The notes below the pieces were generated by a model that worked only from the letters and a program-made list of their open reading frames with translations, made no database searches and was not told the DNA's origin. Below, piece after piece: positions 16,219 through 24,700 of a DNA stretch of 64,000 nt. The stretch's first letter is position 1; the number at the start of each line of letters is the position of its first letter. A program made the position numbers and the translations under genes. The stretch is from Vannielia litorea (GTDB taxonomy: Bacteria > Pseudomonadota > Alphaproteobacteria > Rhodobacterales > Rhodobacteraceae), in the NCBI RefSeq assembly GCF_019801175.1, contig NZ_JAHVJR010000003.1, forward strand, positions 118,501 through 182,500, written 5' to 3'.

Positions 16219-18279
16219 ATGCCCGCCCAAACCGCGCCTTCCGAACTTCTTCATTCCGTCTTCGGCTTCCCCGAGTTTCGCCCGGGGCAGGAAGAGATCG
16301 TCACCTCGGTGCTGTCCGGTGAGCCGACTCTCGCCATCATGCCCACCGGCGGCGGCAAGTCGCTCTGCTACCAGCTGCCCGCACTCTGCCGCGAGGGGGC
16401 CACCCTCGTGATCTCCCCCCTCATCGCCCTGATGCGCGATCAGGTCGCCGCCCTGCGCGGCCTCGGGGTGGAAGCGGGCGCGCTCTGCTCGGCCAACACC
16501 GAGGAAGAGACCGATGCCGTCTTCCGCGCCATCGACGAGGGCACGCTGAAGATCCTCTACATGGCCCCCGAGCGCCTGCGCTCCTCTGGCACCGAGCGCC
16601 TGCTGCGCCGTGCGGGCGTGCAGCTCATCGCGGTGGACGAGGCCCATTGCGTCAGCCAATGGGGCCATGACTTCCGCCCCGATTACCTCGAGATCGGCCC
16701 GCTCTGCGCCCGCATGGGGGTGCCGCTCGCCGCCTTCACCGCCACCGCGGATGCCGAAACGCAGGAAGAGATCATCACCCGCCTCTTCGGCGGCACCCCG
16801 CCCCGCGCCTTCCTGCGCGGCTTCGACCGGCCCAATATCCGCCTCGCCTTCGAGGCCAAGGACAAACCCCGCATTCAGATGCTTGCCTTCGCCGCCGCCC
16901 GGCGCGGGCAGGCGGGCATCATCTATTGCGGCACCCGCGCGCGGACCGAGAGCATCGCCGCCGCCCTCACCGCCGAAGGTCACGCCGCCGTGGCCTATCA
17001 CGCGGGGATGGAGGCCGAGCCGCGCCGCGAGGTCGAGCGCCGGTTTCAGGCCGAGGACGGGCTGATCGTCGTGGCCACCGTGGCCTTCGGCATGGGCGTC
17101 GACAAGCCCGATATCCGCTGGGTGCTCCACGCTGATCTGCCCAAGTCGATCGAGAGCTACTATCAGGAGATCGGCCGCGCAGGGCGCGATGGCCTGCCCG
17201 CCGACACGCTCACCCTCTACGGCCCAGATGACATCCGCCTGCGCCGTGCGCAGGTCGACGAGTCGCTGGCCCCGCCCGAGCGCCGCGTGGCCGACCACGG
17301 CCGCCTCAATGCGCTCCTCGGTCTGGCCGAGGCGCAGGGCTGCCGCCGCAAGCTGCTCCTGAGCTACTTCGGCGAGGAGAGCGACGACTGTGGCAACTGC
17401 GACCTCTGCGAAAAGCCCCCCGAAGTCTTCGATGGCACCGAGGCGGTGCGCATGGCGCTCTCCGCCGCGCTGCGCACCGGTGAGTGGTTCGGCGCAGGCC
17501 ACCTGACCGATATCCTGCTCGGCATCGAAACCGACAAGGTCCGCCAGCGCGGCCATACCGACCTGCCCACCTTCGGCGTCGGCACCAAACACAGCCGCAA
17601 GGTCTGGCAGGCGGTTTTCCGGCAGATGATGGGGCTCGACCTCATGCGCCCCGACCCCGAGCGCCACGGTGCCCTGCGGATGACGGAGGCCGCCCGCCCG
17701 ATCCTGCGCGGCGAGGCCAACATCACCCTGCGCCGCGATTCCATCGCCAAGGCCGATACCGCCCGCCGCCCCGCCGTGAAGATGCTGGTGAGCGAAGAGG
17801 ACGCCCCGCTGCTCTCGGCCCTCAAGGCCAAGCGACGCGCCTTGGCCGAGGCACAGCGCGTGCCGGCCTACGTGGTCTTCCCCGACCGCACGCTGATCGA
17901 GATGGTCGAGCAACGGCCCGCAACGCTGGATCAGATGGCGCAGGTGAGCGGCATCGGCGCCAAGAAGCTGGAGCGCTATGGCGCGGAATTCCTCGCCGTT
18001 CTGACCGGCGAGACCACGCCCGAAATGCACCCGGCCCGTCGCGAAATGGCCGCGCGGGGGAAGGGCGAGGCCTTCGACCGATTGCAAGAGGCCGTGCAGC
18101 AACTCTACCGAGGCGAAGACGGCACCGAAAAACCGCTCTCCTGCGACACCGCCCTGCTGCGCCGCATCGTCAAGGCCGCGCCCGCCAATATCGATGCCCT
18201 GGGAAGGGTGCAGGGCATGAGCGAGCGCCACGTCGACCGCTTCGGCCCGGCTTTCCTCGCCGCGCTTGCCGCCGAGTAG
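16219..18279 (+). CDS. recQ: ATP-dependent DNA helicase RecQ
   Basis: 3'-5' DNA helicase in recombination and fork repair; 686 residues. Order: Walker A PTGGGKSLCYQLPAL near residue 45, VISPLIALMRDQV, the DEAH box AVDEAHCVSQWGHDFRPDYL, IIYCGTRARTE, VATVAFGMGVDKPDIRWVLH, the arginine-finger motif SYYQEIGRAGRDG, the RQC zinc module (GCRRKLLLSYFGEESDDCGN, CDLCEKPP), a winged helix, and an HRDC domain (RVPAYVVFPDRTLIEMVEQR, SGIGAKKLERYG). About 90 further C-terminal residues form a helical extension. Complete and normal. The long antisense frame on the other strand is a composition artefact. Confidence 0.96.
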   Translation: MPAQTAPSELLHSVFGFPEFRPGQEEIVTSVLSGEPTLAIMPTGGGKSLCYQLPALCREGATLVISPLIALMRDQVAALRGLGVEAGALCSANTEEETDAVFRAIDEGTLKILYMAPERLRSSGTERLLRRAGVQLIAVDEAHCVSQWGHDFRPDYLEIGPLCARMGVPLAAFTATADAETQEEIITRLFGGTPPRAFLRGFDRPNIRLAFEAKDKPRIQMLAFAAARRGQAGIIYCGTRARTESIAAALTAEGHAAVAYHAGMEAEPRREVERRFQAEDGLIVVATVAFGMGVDKPDIRWVLHADLPKSIESYYQEIGRAGRDGLPADTLTLYGPDDIRLRRAQVDESLAPPERRVADHGRLNALLGLAEAQGCRRKLLLSYFGEESDDCGNCDLCEKPPEVFDGTEAVRMALSAALRTGEWFGAGHLTDILLGIETDKVRQRGHTDLPTFGVGTKHSRKVWQAVFRQMMGLDLMRPDPERHGALRMTEAARPILRGEANITLRRDSIAKADTARRPAVKMLVSEEDAPLLSALKAKRRALAEAQRVPAYVVFPDRTLIEMVEQRPATLDQMAQVSGIGAKKLERYGAEFLAVLTGETTPEMHPARREMAARGKGEAFDRLQEAVQQLYRGEDGTEKPLSCDTALLRRIVKAAPANIDALGRVQGMSERHVDRFGPAFLAALAAE

Positions 18280-18402
18280 CGGCGGGCTGGTTATCCGCCC
18301 AGGCGGTCTCCTAGCCCCGATCCGGCTGCGACGAAAACGCCTCAAACGGCGGATGAGCCGCCCCCTGTTCACCTCCCCGTCCACAGCCGCTAAAAGCACC
18401 TC

Positions 18403-19179
18403 ATGCTCATCGTGATCTCCCCCGCCAAGCGGCTCGACTGGCAGCCGCGCGACCTGGCCCAAACCGCCCCGGCCTTCCCCGAAGACGCCGCCAAACTGGC
18501 CCGCGCCGGTGCCAAACTCTCGCGGCCCGCGTTGCAAAAGCTGATGGGCATCTCGCCCGATCTGGCCAAGCTCAACCAGGACCGGTTCCGCGCCTTCTCG
18601 CCCGAGCCGGAGGCCGAGGCGACCCGCCCTGCCGCCTTCGCTTTCGCAGGCGACACCTACACCGGGCTTGAGGCCGCCTCGCTCGAGCCCGATGAACTCG
18701 ACTGGGCGCAGGACCACCTCCGCATTCTGTCCGGCCTTTATGGTTTGCTCCGCCCCCGCGACGCGATCCAGCCCTACCGGCTCGAGATGGGCTCGCGGCT
18801 GAAGGTCGGCCGCAACCCCAGCCTTTACGCCCATTGGGGCGACCGTCTGGCCAAGGCGCTCACCGCGCAGGCCGAGGCGCTGGGCACCGACACGCTCGTC
18901 AACTGTGCCAGCCAGGAGTATTTCGGCGCGGTCGATCCCAAGGCGCTGGGCGGGCTGACGGTCGTCACCCCGCGCTTTCTTGAAGAAAAGCCGGGCGGCC
19001 CGAAGCAGGTGAGCTTCTTCGCCAAACAGGCGCGCGGAGCGATGGCGCGGTTCATCATCCAGAACCGCCTGCAATCCGCCACCGCGCTGGAAGGTTTCGA
19101 CACCGGCGGCTATCGCTTCCGCCCCGATCTGTCCGAACCCGGCGCGCCCACCTTCTCCCGGCCCGACACCACCGACTGA
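18403..19179 (+). CDS. yaaA: Peroxide stress protein YaaA
   Basis: 258 residues, full-length YaaA/DUF328 family. The hallmark start MLIVISPAKRLDW, ALQKLMGISPDLAKLNQDRF, YTGLEAASLEPDELDWAQDH, LRILSGLYGLLRPRDAIQPY, RLEMGSRL, LVNCASQEYFGAVDPK and the C-terminal FFAKQARGAMARFIIQNRLQ are all present. In E. coli YaaA lowers free intracellular iron during peroxide stress and binds DNA with a helix-hairpin-helix element. It sits 123 bases after recQ and may be separately transcribed. Confidence 0.95.
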   Translation: MLIVISPAKRLDWQPRDLAQTAPAFPEDAAKLARAGAKLSRPALQKLMGISPDLAKLNQDRFRAFSPEPEAEATRPAAFAFAGDTYTGLEAASLEPDELDWAQDHLRILSGLYGLLRPRDAIQPYRLEMGSRLKVGRNPSLYAHWGDRLAKALTAQAEALGTDTLVNCASQEYFGAVDPKALGGLTVVTPRFLEEKPGGPKQVSFFAKQARGAMARFIIQNRLQSATALEGFDTGGYRFRPDLSEPGAPTFSRPDTTD

Positions 19180-19191
19180 GCCGCGCGGGCC

Positions 19192-21507
19192 TTATCCAAC
19201 AAGCGCCGGTTCCGGCTTGTCCGGCCGGTCGAATGGCTCCGCCCCTGCGGGCGCGTGAATGGCGATCTGCTCGTGAATGAGCTGCTTTTTCAGAGGCTTG
19301 GTCAGGTAATGGTCCAGCCCGGCGGCCAGAATCGCCTCGTCGTCCCCAGCCATCGCATGGGCCGTCATCGCCACAACCGGCACGCGGGGCCAGCCATTCT
19401 CGGCTTCCAGAATGCGAATCGCGCGGGTGGCTGATTTGCCGTCCATCTCGGGCATTGAGATATCCATGAACACCATGTCGGGTCGCTCCAGAGCGTATCG
19501 TTCCACCGCTTCCCGACCGTTCTCGGCAAAGCTCAGCTCGATGTTCAGCTGCTTCAGCATCTGCGAAAAGACCAGGCGGTTCGTAGCGTTGTCCTCCGCT
19601 GCCAGTATCCGCATCAGGCGCCCCGGCGTGTCAGCGGCGGCGGCCCGCACCGGATCTGCCACAAGCTCGGGCGTGGAATCGGCGGGGGAGGTCCCCTGGC
19701 CGACCTCAGGCGTACTCAGCCGCAAAGGCTCCGGCGAAAGACTGGCATAAACCTCCGCCATCTCCGCGTTGCGGTAGGGGTAGGAGATCACGTGATCCAC
19801 CCCCGTGCCCGCCAGCGCGCTCCGCACCCCCTGCTGACCTTGACGCAACACGCAAAGCACCTTCGTGCGCGGCAGCTGCCCGCGCAACTCCCGCACAAGG
19901 TCGGCGAGGCCGACGGCCATGAAATCGCTGTCGATCGCCACGAGGTCCGGCTCCGGCCCCTCGGCGATGAGGCTGCGCAGCACCTCCGGCGCACGGGCCA
20001 CCTCGATCTCCAGCCCCGTCACCTCCGATCGGCTTCGGGCCACGGTCGCCCCGGCCCTAGAGGCCGTCGCCGCAATGATCCGCGGTGCCATCCCTTCAGG
20101 CCAGCGGCCGATCTTCACGGCAGGCGCTTCGGCCGGCAGGCTCAGGTCCACGCTAAAAGTAGTGCCCTTGCCCTGCTCCGAGACAAAGCCGATCTCGCCG
20201 CCCATCAGCTCCACCAATTGCCGGGTGATCGCAAGGCCCAGCCCGGTGCCCTCGAACTTGCGGTTGCCCTCGTCCTGCACTTGGTTGAACTGGCCGAAGA
20301 TATGCTCGCGCATCTCGCCGGGAATGCCGATTCCGGTGTCTTCCACCGCAATCCGCAGCCCCCAGGGCGCATCCTCCCCGCGCGGCGCGGTGGCGCGCAC
20401 CTCGATCCGAACGAAGCCCGTTTCGGTGAACTTGATCGCATTGCCCAAAAGGTTCACCACCACCTGCCGCAGCCGTTTTTGGTCGGCGGTCACTATGACG
20501 GGCGCATCGGGCGCATAGTCCAGCAACAGGTCCAGACCACGCTCTTTTGCGACGGGCATCGAGAGCGTCACCACCTCGCAGAGCATCGCTTCGAGGTCGA
20601 AGGCCTCGGGGTAGAGCTCCAGCTTCTCCGCCTCCGCGCGGGAGAAATCGAGCACATCGCTGATGATCTCCAGCAGCGCCTCGCCAGAGTTGCGGATGGT
20701 GCGGATGAACAGCGCCTGCTCCTCGTCGACCCCGGTGTCGAGCAGCAGGTCTGCCATCCCGACGACTCCGTTCATCGGCGTGCGCAGCTCATGGCTCATC
20801 TTGGCCAGAAAGGCCGACTTGGCCCGCGTGGCAGCCTCGGCAGCATCGCGCGCCTTCTTCAACTCCCGCTGCTGGCGCATGTTATGCGTAATATCGATGC
20901 CGAGGCAGACCATGTCCCCATTGGCGCTGCGCCTGTCGTGCAGCCGCAGGTAACGCCCGTCAAACAGGCGGATCGTCATGTCGGGGATGGTCTCGGTATC
21001 CCATCGATCGAGCATCGAGGTGATCCAGTCGCCAGGGGAGCTGTCGCCCGGGTCGATCAGCCCCTCCTCCACCGCGAGGCGCAGCATGTCGATATAGGTG
21101 ATGCCCGGCGCCATCGACTCCAGCCCCTCGAAGAGCGAGAGCCACGCGGAGTTGGCGGCGACCAACCTGTCTTCGGCGTCGAACACGGCAAACCCGTCCG
21201 TCACCGTCTCGACCGAATCCCACAGCCGCCGTTCGGCAATGGTGGCGGCCTTTTCGGCCTTTTCGAGGTTGGCGCGGGTCTCCTGCGCCAGGCCCTTCAT
21301 CGTCTCGGCCTCTTCCTTCAGCGCATGGGCCTGCGCCCGCGTGGTGGCGACCACCTCGCGCTGGGCGATGATCGTGTCGGACAGCTTCAGCGCATGGTCC
21401 GAGAGCTTCCGGTTGGCCGCCATCAGCTCACGGCTCTTCAGCTCCAGCATCCGTTCCGCCGCCAGCCGGCCCCGCCGCTCTCTCGCCAGCTTGTCCGTGA
21501 GTGACAT
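19192..21507 (-). CDS. Hybrid sensor histidine kinase with PAS domain and receiver
   Basis: 771 residues, apparently cytoplasmic (no membrane span). An N-terminal coiled coil (about 1-95) leads to a PAS domain (VTDGFAVFDAEDRLVAANSA, about 100-215), HisKA with the phosphoacceptor His near residue 239 (FLAKMSHELRTPMNGVVGMA), HATPase (NLLGNAIKFTETG, EDTGIGIP, GTGLGLAI), a degenerate receiver-like region around 480-590, and a true C-terminal receiver with Asp near 682 (ILAAEDNATNRL, MVFMDISMPEMDG). The ATG at 21507 has a GGGAG ribosome site; an upstream in-frame start is less likely. No response regulator is adjacent. The upstream region carries a CtrA half-site. Confidence 0.9.
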   Translation of the reverse strand: MSLTDKLARERRGRLAAERMLELKSRELMAANRKLSDHALKLSDTIIAQREVVATTRAQAHALKEEAETMKGLAQETRANLEKAEKAATIAERRLWDSVETVTDGFAVFDAEDRLVAANSAWLSLFEGLESMAPGITYIDMLRLAVEEGLIDPGDSSPGDWITSMLDRWDTETIPDMTIRLFDGRYLRLHDRRSANGDMVCLGIDITHNMRQQRELKKARDAAEAATRAKSAFLAKMSHELRTPMNGVVGMADLLLDTGVDEEQALFIRTIRNSGEALLEIISDVLDFSRAEAEKLELYPEAFDLEAMLCEVVTLSMPVAKERGLDLLLDYAPDAPVIVTADQKRLRQVVVNLLGNAIKFTETGFVRIEVRATAPRGEDAPWGLRIAVEDTGIGIPGEMREHIFGQFNQVQDEGNRKFEGTGLGLAITRQLVELMGGEIGFVSEQGKGTTFSVDLSLPAEAPAVKIGRWPEGMAPRIIAATASRAGATVARSRSEVTGLEIEVARAPEVLRSLIAEGPEPDLVAIDSDFMAVGLADLVRELRGQLPRTKVLCVLRQGQQGVRSALAGTGVDHVISYPYRNAEMAEVYASLSPEPLRLSTPEVGQGTSPADSTPELVADPVRAAAADTPGRLMRILAAEDNATNRLVFSQMLKQLNIELSFAENGREAVERYALERPDMVFMDISMPEMDGKSATRAIRILEAENGWPRVPVVAMTAHAMAGDDEAILAAGLDHYLTKPLKKQLIHEQIAIHAPAGAEPFDRPDKPEPALVG

Positions 21508-21543
21508 GTCTCGGCTCCCCATCGTCCGGGGCGCGCGGGAATC

Positions 21544-21593
21544 ATGGTTAAGGCGCCCTCGGCACCGGTTTTGCCTGCTTTCGGTTTAAACCG
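21544..21593. promoter_or_regulatory. CtrA-type half-site and GTTTAAAC palindrome in kinase/A2M divergent promoter
   Basis: ATGGTTAA at 21544-21551 is the reverse complement of TTAACCAT, a sequence reported as a CtrA half-site in Caulobacter. A perfect 12-base palindrome CGGTTTAAACCG lies at 21582-21593, followed by CTTAAC. The TTAA pair here has six rather than seven bases between, so it is not a full CtrA site. These are candidate control elements only. Confidence 0.35.
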
Positions 21594-21704
21594 TCTTAAC
21601 GTGAATTGAGCGTTCACAACTCCTCCGCGCCACTGGACTCGCGTCGCAGCGCCATGCCACCATCGCCGCGGATTCAACGCATTTCAGATCCGAGGTCATT
21701 ACCC

Positions 21705-24700
21705 ATGCGCCGCCTCCTCGCGCCCCTTCTCTGCCTGCTGCTTCTTGCCGTCACCGGCCTGCCTGTCACCGCCCAGCAGGGGCCCGGCGCGCCCGCGCCG
21801 ATCCCCGAGCGGCGGCTGATCCCCGAGAAGGACACCGACTTTTACGGTGCCGACCTGCGCGCGCTCTTCGATACCTCCTACGATGCCTGCCGCACCGCTT
21901 GCCTTGCCGATACCGCCTGCGGGGCCTTCACCTTCAACGCCCGCTCCAACGCCTGCTTCCCCAAGCGCGGGGTCGAGCGGCGCGAGCCCTATGAAGGCGC
22001 GCAATCTGCCACCGTTGTCTCCGAAACCCCGGATCGCATCGCGCTCTCCCGAAGCCGCGCCGCCGAGCTGGCCTTCCTCCGCCCCGGAGACCTCTCCTCC
22101 GCCCGCGACTTCGCCGAGGGCATGGCAAGCCTCCACTCCCCCGCCGGGTGGACGCTGGATCGCCTGCAATCCGGCGCGCTCGAAGCCTTCCGCAACGGCA
22201 ATGCCCGCGAGGCGATGATCTGGATGGGCCCGGCCGTTGTTCTGGCCGACCGCGACGATCAGTGGATCGACTATGCCCGCTACGCGCTCGACGCGACCGG
22301 CGAGAATAGCTCCCAGAAGCGCCAGTATGACCGCCGCGCGCTGATGGGCACGATCAATGGCTACCTGCGGGCCGATACGCCCTCCGAGCAGGCCTCCGCC
22401 CTCAAGGTGATGTCCTCCGCGCTGGAGCGGGCAGGCCGCGGGCGTGACATGATCCCCGCCCTCCGTCTCGCACAGGCGACCCTGCCCGAGCCGGAAACAC
22501 AGGCCGCGCTGGATGATGCGCTGGGCAAATACGGCTTCCGCGTTACCGACGATCAGGTGGACCCGAACCCGGTGGTGCCCCGCGTCTGCGCCACCTTCTC
22601 CGAACGGCTGGCGGAGAGCGGCACCGATTACGCGCCGTATGTGTCCCTGCCGGGCACCTCCTTCACCGCCGAGGCCTCCGGCAACCAGCTCTGCATCGAG
22701 GGTCTGGTGCACGGCGAGCGCTACCGCGTTGTGCTCCGCGCGGGCCTGCCCTCTGCCACAGGCGAGAAGATGGCCAAGGATGTCGAACTATCCTTCTACG
22801 TCCGCGACCGTGCCGCGCAGGTCCGCTTTCCGGGCCGTGCCTACGTGCTGCCCAAAACCACCGATGCAGCGATCCCGATCGTCACCGTCAACACCGAAGA
22901 GGTCGACCTTACCCTGCACCGCGTCTCCGACCGCAACCTGCTCCGGGTGATCCAAGAAAGCTACTTCGGCCGCCCGCTGAATGAGTGGGAAGAAGACTAT
23001 TTCGAAGGCGACATCGCCGAAACCGTCTGGGAAGGCACCGGCCACATGGAGCGGCGCCTGAACGAAGATGTGACCACTCGCCTGCCCATGGCCGAGGCTA
23101 TCGCCGACCTTCCCGCCGGGGTCTATGCCCTCAAGGCCGCCATCCGCGGCGCCGACCCCTACGAGAACCCGGCAGCCACCCAATGGTTCGTGATCTCCGA
23201 TATCGGCCTCGCCTCCATGTCGGGCGCTGATGGTCTGCACGTATTCACCCGTTCGCTCACCACTGCCGACCCGATCGAGGGGCTTTCCGTCACGCTGCTG
23301 TCGCGCTCCAACCGCGAACTGGGGCAGGCCACCACCGACGCGCAGGGCTACGCCAAGTTCGAGCCGGGGCTGACCCTCGGGCGCGGCGGCGCGGCTCCCG
23401 CGATGGTGCTGGTCAAGAACGGCGAAGAAGATATGGGCTTCCTGTCGCTCACCGATCCCTCCTTCGATCTCTCCGACCGGGGCGTCGAGGGCCGCGAGCC
23501 TGCCGGCGCGGTGGATGCCTTCCTCACCACCGACCGCGGCGCTTACCGCGCAGGCGAAACCATCTATGCCACCGCTCTGGTGCGCGATGCCAAGGCCGAG
23601 GCCGTCCAAGGCCTGCCCCTCACCGCCATTCTCACCCGCCCTGACGGGGTGGAATATGCGCGCCACTTCTCCGCCGAAGGCGTCGATGGCGGCCACGTGT
23701 TCTCCATGCCCGTCTCCGGTGCCGCCCCGCGCGGCGCATGGTCCCTCGCGCTCCACGCCGACCCCAAAGCGCCGCCCATCGCCACCACAACCGTGCTGGT
23801 GGAAGATTTCCTGCCCGAACGCATCGACTTCTCCATCGAGGTGCCCACCGAGGGGCTGACCGACGGCGAGGTCGTGGCCGATATCGAGGTGCGCTACCTC
23901 TTCGGCGCGCCCGGCGCGGGCCTTCCGGTCGAGGGCGAGCTGCGCATCTCCCCCCGCCGCCAGCTCGATGGCTTCGCGGGCTACCACTTCGGCACCCACA
24001 ACAGCGGCGCCCGCCCGCAAACCTCCTACCTCAACAGCACCACCACCGATGACGAGGGCATGGCGCAACTTGCGCTCGACATGCCCGGCGAGATGGAGGC
24101 TTTCGACGGCCCCATCGAGGCCCGTCTGACCGTGCGCGTGGCCGAAGGCTCCGGCCGCCCGGTGGAGCGCCGCGAGGCCGTGGTGACCGGGCCGGGCAAG
24201 CCGATGATCGGTATCAAGCCCGCCTTTGAAGGCGTGGTGCCTGAAGGCACCGAGGCCGCCTTCTCGGTGATCGCGGTCGATGCCGACCTTGCCCCCACCG
24301 AAATGGCGGTGAAATGGACACTGAATCGCGTCACCCGCCGTTACCAGTGGTACTCCGAATACGGCGCGTGGAACTGGGAGCCGATCACCCGCCGCGAGCG
24401 CATCGCCACTGGCGAAGGCCGCCTGGGCGAGACGCCCCTGCAAGTCGCGGGCCTCGTCGAATGGGGCAACTACGAGTTGGTCGTCGAGCGGGTCGACGGT
24501 GCCTTCACCGCCGCCTCCTACGAGTTCTACGCTGGCTGGTATGCCCCGGCGGATGTGTCTTCCACCCCTGACACGCTCGACGTGTCGCTCGATGCCGAAA
24601 ACTACAAGCCGGGCGATACCGCCACCCTGCGGATCGTCCCGCGATACTCCGGCAAGGCGCTCGTCACCGTGGTCTCCAACCGCCTGATCGACATGAAAAC

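Noticed and set aside
16141..19074. A 977-codon open frame on the minus strand across recQ and yaaA
   Set aside because: It is antisense to two well-recognised genes and has a biased Arg/Gly/Ala composition with no domain; in GC-rich DNA such long shadows are expected.
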